In this document: in pieces, positions 5,954 through 12,142 of the stretch | Numbering within the stretch: position 1 is the stretch's first letter | Layout: the number at the start of each line of letters is the position of its first letter | NCBI GenBank assembly: GCA_045590955.1 | Contig: JAZNSB010000033.1 | Location: forward strand, 1 to 12,586 | Source: JAZNSB01 sp045590955 | GTDB taxonomy: Bacteria; Pseudomonadota; Alphaproteobacteria; RF32; CAG-239 | DNA: 12,586 nt | Reading direction: 5' to 3' | Translations under genes and position numbers: made by a program | Notes under the pieces: generated by a model | What the model was told of the DNA's origin: nothing | Databases searched by the model: none | What the model saw: only the letters and a program-made list of their open reading frames with translations

Positions 5954-6280
5954 ATGGCTGAAAGTGATAATAACACAAGTTTAACAACAAACAACTCTGC
6001 GGATAATTTTTCCACAGAAGAATATGCCGTTGCTTTAGGATACAACCCTCAAAAAGCAGATGCACCGACTGTTTTAGCCAAAGGTGCCGGCCACATTGCC
6101 CAAAAAATCATTCAAATTGCCATTGAAGAAGGCATAGAAATCAAAAAAGATGCCGATTTAATCCAAATTTTAAAAGCAGTTGATATAGATGAAGAAATTC
6201 CCATAGAAGCATTTACAGCCGTTGCAGAAATTATTTCATACATATATCAACAAAATGGCAAAGAACTACCAAAAGATTAA
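5954..6280 (+). CDS. Stand-alone FlhB C-terminal-domain-like protein (FlhX/YlqH type)
   Basis: This 108-aa protein resembles the cytoplasmic export-switch domain (FlhB_CC) of the flagellar type III secretion protein FlhB, without its membrane helices. The core runs from YAVAL (24-28) through DAPTVLAKGAGHIAQKI, then EEGIEI....ADLIQIL and DIDEEIPIEAFTAVAEIISYIY. The autocleavage tetrapeptide NPTH that precedes YAVAL in FlhB is absent; here the sequence is FSTEEYAVAL, so the protein begins as a pre-cleaved mimic. Homologues of this kind are known as FlhX in Helicobacter and YlqH in Bacillus, and FlhX can replace the FlhB_CC fragment. The ATG at 5954 is chosen over an in-frame TTG at 5942 because GGAG (5944-5947) sits 6 bases before it. 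The gene is divergent from the rod operon. Its 3' end overlaps rsmB by 4 bases. Confidence 0.88.
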   Translation: MAESDNNTSLTTNNSADNFSTEEYAVALGYNPQKADAPTVLAKGAGHIAQKIIQIAIEEGIEIKKDADLIQILKAVDIDEEIPIEAFTAVAEIISYIYQQNGKELPKD

Positions 6281-7488
6281 GCTGTTTTTTCCAACGCACA
6301 AATAAAGAATCCGTCTGTTGTTGTTTTTAAAGGATTTAAAGAAAATTGATAATCATTATCAAACGGGCAATTTGTCTTTATTTTTTCATTCCAAAGCTCT
6401 TTTAAGTTTACAAGCCTTACATTTTTGTTTTCTTGCATAAATTTATTTATTATGTTCTGATTTTCATCAGGCAATACAGAACATGTAAAATACATAATTC
6501 GTCCGCCGATTTTAGTCAATTTATAAGCCTCATGAAGCAATCCCAATTGCGTTCTGTTTAACTCTTCCAACATTTGCGGAGTAAGCCTAAATTTTGCATC
6601 GGGTGATCTGCGCCAAGTTCCGCTTCCAGAACACGGAGCATCAAGCACAAAACGGTCAAAACCACCATCTGTCACATTTTGCACAATTTCCACATTTCTG
6701 ACAGACAAACGTGCAAGTCTTGGTTTCATGGCATTAATTCTGTTTTTTGACACATCATGAGCAAAAATACACCCCTGATTTCTAAGTAAATAAGACATTG
6801 TAAGTGTTTTTCCGCCTGCCCCGCAACAAAAGTCCATTATTTTCATAAAAGGAGAAACGTCAGATAAAATGCATGCCAACTGTGAAGCCTCGTCTTGCAC
6901 ATCCATTTGCCCTTCCTGATATGCAATACAATTATTTAAGTTAATTCTTTCATCTGACCTTATTCCGATTGGAGAATATGGCGTCGGATAACATTCAAAC
7001 CCCTCGGCCTTTAACTGTTCCAACAACAACTCTCTGTTATGATTATTTATTCTAAAATCTGCACTTGCCTGTTTGTTTAAGGATTTGAGCAACTCTACAT
7101 CATTAATTTTTTCAAACAACCACTCCGGACATTCTGCTTCCACATAATTTGGATAAGGTTCTTCGTTTAAGTTTTGTAAAAAAATTTTTTCTTCTTCTGT
7201 CAAAGACTTAAGCCCATATTTTGAATCATCACATAAAGCAAGCAAATCATTATTTTTAAGATAACAAAGCAAAATTTTGCGCAAATCTTCAGTTTTAGCC
7301 TGCCAAGAGAGCTTCATTTTATTTCTGATAATTTCCCACACTTTATTAGTAACAAATCGCCTATCGGAAGATCCCATAAATTTTTTTTCTTTTACATAAG
7401 CATATATAATGTCATCTGCCGGTTTTTTTTGCTTAAAAATTTCTTCCAACAATTCATAAACTGCCAAATATCTTGCACTTTCCTGCAT
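6277..7488 (-). CDS. rsmB: RsmB/NOP-family rRNA (cytosine-C5) methyltransferase
   Basis: This 403-aa S-adenosylmethionine-dependent enzyme probably makes m5C967 in 16S rRNA. The N-terminal ~130 residues form a NusB-like RNA-binding helical region. A connecting domain includes VQDEASQLA. The SAM motif MDFCCGAGGKT is at 218-228. The two hallmark cysteines are present: C286 in DAPCSGSG (releasing base) and C336 in YFTCSVLP (nucleophile), 50 residues apart as in E. coli RsmB. The block RRSPDAKFRL follows the first cysteine. The start has a GGGGGGA ribosome-binding site. The reading frame ends in a 4-base convergent overlap with the FlhB-like gene. The exact target base within the RsmB/RsmF/NSUN family is the least certain point. 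Confidence 0.92.
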   Translation of the reverse strand: MQESARYLAVYELLEEIFKQKKPADDIIYAYVKEKKFMGSSDRRFVTNKVWEIIRNKMKLSWQAKTEDLRKILLCYLKNNDLLALCDDSKYGLKSLTEEEKIFLQNLNEEPYPNYVEAECPEWLFEKINDVELLKSLNKQASADFRINNHNRELLLEQLKAEGFECYPTPYSPIGIRSDERINLNNCIAYQEGQMDVQDEASQLACILSDVSPFMKIMDFCCGAGGKTLTMSYLLRNQGCIFAHDVSKNRINAMKPRLARLSVRNVEIVQNVTDGGFDRFVLDAPCSGSGTWRRSPDAKFRLTPQMLEELNRTQLGLLHEAYKLTKIGGRIMYFTCSVLPDENQNIINKFMQENKNVRLVNLKELWNEKIKTNCPFDNDYQFSLNPLKTTTDGFFICALEKTA

Positions 7489-7518
7489 ATTTCCCCCCTT
7501 TAAAAGGAATTATAAAAC

Positions 7519-7555
7519 ACAAAAGGTCTAAAAGCAACGCTTTTAGACCTTTTGT
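7519..7555 (-). terminator. Long perfect hairpin terminator after the 175-aa gene
   Basis: A perfect 17-bp stem (7519-7535 with 7539-7555) encloses a 3-base loop, and begins two bases past the TGA stop of the minus-strand gene. Read on the minus strand the descending arm ends in CTTTTGT followed by GTTTTAT, an intrinsic-terminator-like tail. It separates that gene from rsmB, whose start is 31 bases further on. Because the arms end in AAAA/TTTT it could also work on the plus strand. Confidence 0.75.
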
Positions 7556-7557
7556 AT

Positions 7558-8085
7558 TCAGTTGTTTTTTTGGCTAGGCACATAACCGTCCCAATAACGT
7601 TTTTCATCACGAATCCTGGGCCCAACAATCGTCAAGCCGCCCATACCCACGTACTCAAAATACAGCTTCTCGCAAGCTCTACTTTTTTTACGTTCTTTCT
7701 CTTGCTTGCGGATGCGGTTCCAGAAGAGACGTTCCTCTTCATCATCCACCTCCTCGCAAAAAGAAGAGTATGTATCCTCAAGAGGCTGCTGATACTTACT
7801 TTCTTCCAAAACTTGGAAAAGGTAAAGTTCCCCGTTTTGCCAGCTGTAAACCGCCGCCCAAAGAGTTCCATCTTTCTTAACCATCCAAGCGAAAACATCG
7901 CCCACAGCTCTTGTGTAATAGAGACCACCCTGCTCAATATCACTGGGATTGCCAAGAGGTTTTCCTTTCAGGGTTGGATGATTTTGCAAGAATTTCTTGC
8001 ATTTAAATTCGTTTACATTTCCTGTCCAACCGGTCAGATCAAAAACATAATCGGGTGTTTGACCTGTAAAAAAATTCACTTTCAT
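7558..8085 (-). CDS. Uncharacterised 175-aa protein, high-G+C orphan
   Basis: I do not recognise this family. The start is taken at ATG 8083-8085 (MKVNFFTGQT), because the predicted promoter start (about 8124) lies downstream of the longer in-frame start at 8142. There is no clear ribosome-binding site. The protein is soluble, with an aromatic-rich middle (GDVFAWMVKKDGTLWAAVYSW at about 62-82, a beta-hairpin-like pattern), an acidic stretch (EEVDDEEE at 111-118), a basic helix (RIRKQEKERKKSR at 124-136) and a C-terminal GMGGLTIVGPRIRD block. No signal peptide or catalytic motif is visible. G+C in sampled 60-base lines is about 45-52%, against roughly 25-35% in its neighbours, so recent acquisition is likely. 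A 198-aa frame on the opposite strand is regarded as its shadow. Confidence 0.7.
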   Translation of the reverse strand: MKVNFFTGQTPDYVFDLTGWTGNVNEFKCKKFLQNHPTLKGKPLGNPSDIEQGGLYYTRAVGDVFAWMVKKDGTLWAAVYSWQNGELYLFQVLEESKYQQPLEDTYSSFCEEVDDEEERLFWNRIRKQEKERKKSRACEKLYFEYVGMGGLTIVGPRIRDEKRYWDGYVPSQKNN

Positions 8086-8130
8086 TTTATATTTATTTTT
8101 TATTTGAATAATAATTTCTTTAGTTTGAAA

Positions 8131-8159
8131 AATATACCACAAAAATAGACAAAAAACAA
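8131..8159 (-). promoter_or_regulatory. Extended -10 promoter of the 175-aa gene
   Basis: On the minus strand there is TTGTTT (8154-8159, 3 of 6), a 17-base spacer ending in TGG, and TATATT (8131-8136, 5 of 6). It shares the 9-base string TGTGGTATA with the promoter of the other orphan gene at 3989-4017. The predicted start is near 8124. Confidence 0.5.
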
Positions 8160-8172
8160 GAGCTATTTTTCA

Positions 8173-9291
8173 TTATTTTTCAAAATTTAAATTTTTTAAC
8201 TCTTTTATCACAAATTTTCCGTCTTTTCTTATTAATTTATCATCAAACCAAATTTCTCCACCGCCATGTTCTTTTGTCTGAATTTGCACCAAATCCCAAT
8301 GTATGGCAGATTTATTGCCATTTGGAGCATCATCATAACTGTTACCTATTGCCATATGAAAAGAGCCATTTATCTTTTCATCAAATAAAATATCTAAAAT
8401 AGGCTTTGTCACATAGGGGTTAAATCCCAAGGCAAATTCTCCCATATATTTTGCCCCCGAATCGGTATTTAGAATTTTTTGCAACTTATCATTATTTACA
8501 TCTGAAGTTGCTTTAACAATTTTTCCGTTTTTAAATTCCAATTCAATATTAGAAAACAGCACTCCGTTATAAACCGTCTGAGTATTAAACTTTACTTTTC
8601 CGTTAATAGAATCTTTTACCGGTGCAGTATAAACTTCTCCATCCGGTATGTTCACTTCTCCACAACAGGCGATTGCCGGAATGTTTTTAATTGAAAATTC
8701 CAATTTTGTATTTGGTGCAACAATTTTAACCCTATCGGTCTTATTCATATATTCTGCCAACTTCATGGCATTTTTTCTCATTTTTGCATAATCAACCAAA
8801 CAAGCATTAAAATAAAATTCATTAAATTCTTCGGTGGACATACCTGCCAGAACAGACATATTGTCATTTGGGTATCTCATTATACACCATCTGGTTTTTG
8901 GCACTCTTATTTTGTTGTGGACCGCAGATATATATTCTTTTGAATAAAGTTGCATTTTTTCGGGTTTTATACTTGAAAGATCATATATATTATCGCTTCC
9001 TCTAATGGCAATATAGCAATCTGCTTTTTTCATAATATCTGCATGTATTTGGGCCTGTTTTTTAACCTGATTAACATTTGCGGATTCTATCCATGCTTTT
9101 TTATATTTTGCATCATTAAAATAATAAAAAGGCACTCCTCCCAATCTGGTAATTTCCTTAATAAACTCCACAAACAGTTTTCTGGTGGCTTTTCCGTCGG
9201 CCTCCAAATACACCAAATCGCCTTTTTTAAGCATTACAGATTTTGTTAATATATTGTGCGCCAATTGTTTTAATTGTTCTTGCGTTGCCAT
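8173..9291 (-). CDS. Aminopeptidase, M29 (thermophilic metalloaminopeptidase) family
   Basis: This 372-aa cytosolic metallopeptidase of the AmpS/AmpT/PepS type releases N-terminal amino acids from peptides. The expected metal ligands and catalytic residues are visible in order: E212 and E219 in GEVNIPDGEVYTAP, E285 in MGEFALGFN, H312 and Y319 in FHMAIGNSY, then H331 and D333 in AIHWDLV. The N-terminal half carries the family segment KKGDLVYLE (22-30). The length is slightly short of the usual ~400-410 aa, mainly because of a smaller loop between the two histidines. The start is strongly supported by a near-perfect AAGGAGGT ribosome-binding site. It ends 88 bases upstream of the 175-aa gene without a visible hairpin. 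Substrate preference cannot be read from the sequence. Confidence 0.92.
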   Translation of the reverse strand: MATQEQLKQLAHNILTKSVMLKKGDLVYLEADGKATRKLFVEFIKEITRLGGVPFYYFNDAKYKKAWIESANVNQVKKQAQIHADIMKKADCYIAIRGSDNIYDLSSIKPEKMQLYSKEYISAVHNKIRVPKTRWCIMRYPNDNMSVLAGMSTEEFNEFYFNACLVDYAKMRKNAMKLAEYMNKTDRVKIVAPNTKLEFSIKNIPAIACCGEVNIPDGEVYTAPVKDSINGKVKFNTQTVYNGVLFSNIELEFKNGKIVKATSDVNNDKLQKILNTDSGAKYMGEFALGFNPYVTKPILDILFDEKINGSFHMAIGNSYDDAPNGNKSAIHWDLVQIQTKEHGGGEIWFDDKLIRKDGKFVIKELKNLNFEK

Positions 9292-9380
9292 TTTACCTCC
9301 TTAAAAACATCAATAATATAATATATGTTCATAAAATATAAAATTTATTTAATTTTTTATAGATTTTTTATTTTTTTTCT

Positions 9381-9388
9381 GCTATGAT
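9381..9388 (+). promoter_or_regulatory. Extended -10 promoter element of the nuclease/SUKH/Sua5 operon
   Basis: TGC at 9380-9382 sits directly in front of TATGAT (9383-9388, 5 of 6), forming an extended -10. No convincing -35 box lies 16-18 bases upstream in the T-rich stretch. The start would fall near 9395, giving a short leader with AGGA (9408-9411) before the ATG at 9418. Confidence 0.45.
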
Positions 9389-9417
9389 TAGACAAAATTT
9401 TTGATTTAGGATAAAAA

Positions 9418-10770
9418 ATGTCACACAAAAAGAAAAACAAGATAATATCAAAAATTGATTTATATAAAGAGCTTGCCAAACTCTACAACAGAGGATATTC
9501 CACTGACGACATTATTAACTCTGATTTAAGCGCAATAAAAAATAAAACTGCCCGCAAAAAAAGAGAAGAAGCCATCAAGGCTGTTATAGAAATAAAAAAT
9601 CAAGGTTTCAAAATTTCAGAAGACCCGGAAATTGCCAACAAAGAACTTTCAGAACAAGAAATAAAACTTTGGATTGAAGAATATATTCTTCAGTCAATTA
9701 TTTTTTCTTCAGAAAACATAACCATAGATTTCTTTTCACAATATGACCTTGGGCTTCACCCCACCGAAGAAGTAAACTTTCCTTTAGCAAAAGCATATAA
9801 AGAAGCCATAAGAGTTGATTTCAGCGGTCTGGTAAACAAGATAAAGCCCAACAAATTATCAAAAGCATATCGTGCAGAAATGCTCCTTTTCCATCCGGAC
9901 AAAACAGAAAGAGATGCGCAATCTCATACTTTAAAAGACGTTAAAAGCCTGTTACGATTGTTTGGAAAAAAACATAAATCAAAGTCACATAAACCCATAA
10001 TATACGATCAAACACAACCGCCACAAACAAATAATGCTTATACTTTAGAAGATTATGACTTTAATACCAGTCCGGTATGGAAAAAAGTTTTCAGTAAATT
10101 TCCTCGTTTTTTAAGCATTGAAGACAATTTGCGCAACACTTTATATTGCCACAATGCAAATCCGAAAATTTTACAAGAAATGACATATTCAGACTTTTTT
10201 GACTTAATGTATAAGAGCATGCCCATAAACCAAGACGGAGCATGCAACCTGTTTGAAGGCTCAGGTCAAGATTTTGTAAAAAAAATGATATCTTCACCAC
10301 AAACAGAAAGAAAAATTCGCATTTACATGCGTTTTAGCAACATGACCACCGCTCAAATAGATGAAGAAATAAGTAAAATGAAAACAAACGGTTCAACTTG
10401 TCAACTGTTCAGCAAACATCATTATTTAGGTGTGCAAAATGCCGGAGGCATTCCAAACATAAAAGACATCAACAGCCGTTCAAACATCATGTTTTTATCT
10501 TCAAAAATGCATCTTTTATTGCACAAATTTGATGATACTTTGGCAAACAGTAATTTTTTAAGATTAAAGCCGACACAAAGACACGAAGTAATGCTTGGTT
10601 TTACGGATTTATTCAGAGTTATTTCTCCGGAACTTAGCAACGATCACTCTCACGAAGTTTGTGACAGAGACTATAATCCCGACCACGCAAAAAGAAAGCA
10701 ACTTCAACAACAAAAACAAAAAAGGTCAAAATCAGGTATAACCTCTAAAATTCCAACAAAAGAAAGGTAA
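9418..10770 (+). CDS. Putative HNH-like nuclease with a J-domain-like segment (candidate toxin/effector)
   Basis: This is a 450-aa protein of no family I can name. The basic N-terminus (MSHKKKNKIISK) and a helical, charged region cover ~1-110; no signal peptide or membrane helix is visible. At 145-162 NKLSKAYRAEMLLFHPDK strongly resembles J-domain helix II plus the HPD loop (H159-P160-D161), and a helix-III-like stretch and a basic tail KKHKSKSHK follow. At 333-371 the pattern HH334-335 ... N356 ... H365 ... H369 matches the HNH nuclease core: N to H is 9 residues and H to H is 4, as in NLxxLCxxCHxxIH, but the zinc cysteines are missing. The C-terminus (417-450) is basic and Gln/Lys-rich. AGGA precedes the ATG. 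A SUKH-like gene follows after 2 bases, which suggests a toxin-immunity pair. Nuclease and J activities are inferred from motifs only. Confidence 0.8.
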   Translation: MSHKKKNKIISKIDLYKELAKLYNRGYSTDDIINSDLSAIKNKTARKKREEAIKAVIEIKNQGFKISEDPEIANKELSEQEIKLWIEEYILQSIIFSSENITIDFFSQYDLGLHPTEEVNFPLAKAYKEAIRVDFSGLVNKIKPNKLSKAYRAEMLLFHPDKTERDAQSHTLKDVKSLLRLFGKKHKSKSHKPIIYDQTQPPQTNNAYTLEDYDFNTSPVWKKVFSKFPRFLSIEDNLRNTLYCHNANPKILQEMTYSDFFDLMYKSMPINQDGACNLFEGSGQDFVKKMISSPQTERKIRIYMRFSNMTTAQIDEEISKMKTNGSTCQLFSKHHYLGVQNAGGIPNIKDINSRSNIMFLSSKMHLLLHKFDDTLANSNFLRLKPTQRHEVMLGFTDLFRVISPELSNDHSHEVCDRDYNPDHAKRKQLQQQKQKRSKSGITSKIPTKER

Positions 10771-10772
10771 GA

Positions 10773-11150
10773 ATGAAAGCCATCATTAACAAAATATCCC
10801 AAAACAAACAAAAATCATGCGGCAAAGCACTCAGCACAATTGACATCATAAAATACCAAAAACTTGCCGCCAAACAACTTCACACCGCCATTCCGCCTCA
10901 ATTTGTAGAATTAGTAAAAAAATATGACGGCATTTACATAAACAACAGCCAAATTTTACCGATAAAAGACATTTTTCAAACCAACCTATCATACAAAAAA
11001 CCAAACATAATAATCGGATATGACGATTTTGACTGGATTACATACAATACAAACAGTAAAAACTACCAAATTATTGACAAAACAGACAATGAAGTGTTAG
11101 AAGAAACTTCTAATCTTTCAACAGCATTACATTATATACTAAAGATATGA
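10773..11150 (+). CDS. SUKH (SMI1/KNR4, YrhA-like) family protein, candidate immunity protein
   Basis: This 125-aa acidic/neutral soluble protein looks like a small SUKH-superfamily domain. It has the helix pattern AIPPQFVELVKKYDGIYINN (39-58), corresponding to the family's 'lP..f..l....NG...n'. A hydrophobic strand with I-G-Y-D-D-F-D-W-I (81-89) follows, then NYQIIDKTDNEVLEE and a closing helix LSTALHYIL. SUKH proteins commonly neutralise HNH, WHH or LHH nuclease toxins encoded just upstream. That is the arrangement here: the ATG is 2 bases after the stop of the HNH-like gene, and GAAAGG inside the end of that gene serves as ribosome-binding site. Its own TGA overlaps the next ATG (ATGA). 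The family assignment is by eye, and an immunity role follows mainly from position. Confidence 0.7.
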   Translation: MKAIINKISQNKQKSCGKALSTIDIIKYQKLAAKQLHTAIPPQFVELVKKYDGIYINNSQILPIKDIFQTNLSYKKPNIIIGYDDFDWITYNTNSKNYQIIDKTDNEVLEETSNLSTALHYILKI

Positions 11151-12088
11151 GCATAAAAGCAGCAAATACAGAAAACATTTTACAAGCCGCCCAAATAATC
11201 AAAGACGGAGGTCTTGTTTCTTTTCCCACAGAAACCGTATATGGACTTGGCGCCAACGTATATAACAGTTTTGGAGTTGCCCACATATTTGCGGTTAAAA
11301 AAAGACCGACATTCAACCCGCTTATTTCACACATTGCAGACATAGACTTTATGTCTGAATATGCTCAAACCGACTCCAGAGCCATTGCGCTTGCAAAAAA
11401 GTTTTGGCCCGGTCCGCTTACATTGTTATTAAACAGAAAAGACAACAACCCCTCAATAGATTTGGCCTGTGCCGGTTTACCAAGCATAACGGTAAGAATG
11501 CCAAACAACCCTATTGCACTTGAGCTTATCAAACAAAGCCAGGTTCCCATTGTTGCCCCTTCTGCCAACATTTCACAAAGCATATCCCCCACCACGGCAC
11601 AGCATGTATATGACGATTTTGGTGAAAAAATTGACATGATATTAGATGGAGGACCTTGCTCTGTCGGTGTTGAATCCACCATTTTAGATTTAACTTCAAA
11701 ACAAATCAGATTATTACGCGCCGGTGGCTTGGCAATTGAAGAAATTCAAGCCTTTCTTGGAGAAAAAATTTTAACTTCAGAAGACATTCCTGCAAAAATT
11801 ACTGCTCCTGGACAAATGAGCAAACACTACGCTCCCAAAAAAGCAACAAGAATAAACGTTACAACTCCTCAGGAAGATGAATTTTTTATTGGCTTCGGCA
11901 ATATGGAATGCCAGCTTAATTTAAGTAAAACTCAAGATTTACATGAAGCTGCCGGTAATTTGTTTGCATATTTAAGAACAGCCAACGAAGATGCAAATAC
12001 CTCAAAAATTGCCATAGCACCCATACCAAACATCGGACTGGGATTGGCAATAAACGATCGCATTATTCGTGCCAGCAAAAAAGAATAA
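11147..12088 (+). CDS. Threonylcarbamoyl-AMP synthase, Sua5 type (t6A tRNA modification)
   Basis: This 313-aa enzyme makes threonylcarbamoyl-AMP from threonine, bicarbonate and ATP. That is the first step of t6A37 synthesis in tRNAs decoding ANN codons, and TsaD/TsaB/TsaE complete it. The YrdC domain has FPTETVYGLGA (26-36), KKRPTFNPL (51-59), WPGPLT (87-92), APSANIS (137-143) and GVESTILD (174-181). The Sua5 linker PGQMSKHYAP lies at 221-230, and a complete ~80-residue C-terminal Sua5 domain follows, so this is Sua5, not the shorter TsaC. The start ATG shares four bases (ATGA) with the SUKH-like stop and has no ribosome-binding site of its own, so expression depends on reading the upstream genes. 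The gene ends before the terminator at 12096. An essential housekeeping gene in third place behind a nuclease is unusual. Confidence 0.94.
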   Translation: MSIKAANTENILQAAQIIKDGGLVSFPTETVYGLGANVYNSFGVAHIFAVKKRPTFNPLISHIADIDFMSEYAQTDSRAIALAKKFWPGPLTLLLNRKDNNPSIDLACAGLPSITVRMPNNPIALELIKQSQVPIVAPSANISQSISPTTAQHVYDDFGEKIDMILDGGPCSVGVESTILDLTSKQIRLLRAGGLAIEEIQAFLGEKILTSEDIPAKITAPGQMSKHYAPKKATRINVTTPQEDEFFIGFGNMECQLNLSKTQDLHEAAGNLFAYLRTANEDANTSKIAIAPIPNIGLGLAINDRIIRASKKE

Positions 12089-12093
12089 TAAAT

Positions 12094-12123
12094 AAAAAAA
12101 GGCTTATTTTCATAAGCCTTTTT
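12094..12123. terminator. Bidirectional intrinsic terminator between the Sua5 and rubrerythrin genes
   Basis: The stem is GGCTTAT/ATAAGCC (12101-12107 with 12112-12118) with a 4-base loop TTTC. It is extended by seven A residues on the left and five T residues on the right, so both strands end in a U-tract. It serves the convergent genes at 11147-12088 and 12143-12586. Confidence 0.88.
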
Positions 12124-12142
12124 CCTGACTATCCACCAAAAA

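Noticed and set aside
8086..8142. Longer start (MWYIFQ...) for the 175-aa gene
   Set aside because: The predicted -10 box and transcription start are downstream of it, and the extra residues are low-complexity AT-rich translation.
7552..8148. Long plus-strand ORF (198 aa) opposite the 175-aa gene
   Set aside because: It starts at TTG without a ribosome-binding site and its product is a Phe/Leu/His-rich composition typical of antisense shadows. Promoter and terminator signals fit the minus strand.
8173..9291. The M29 aminopeptidase as a degenerate or unusual enzyme because of its shorter length
   Set aside because: All expected metal ligands are present (E219, E285, H312, H331, D333). The shortness comes from one loop, so it looks functional and ordinary.
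9292..9417. AT-rich 126-base gap as an origin or attachment site
   Set aside because: No DnaA boxes, iterons or direct repeats were seen. It reads as a divergent promoter region for the aminopeptidase and the nuclease operon.
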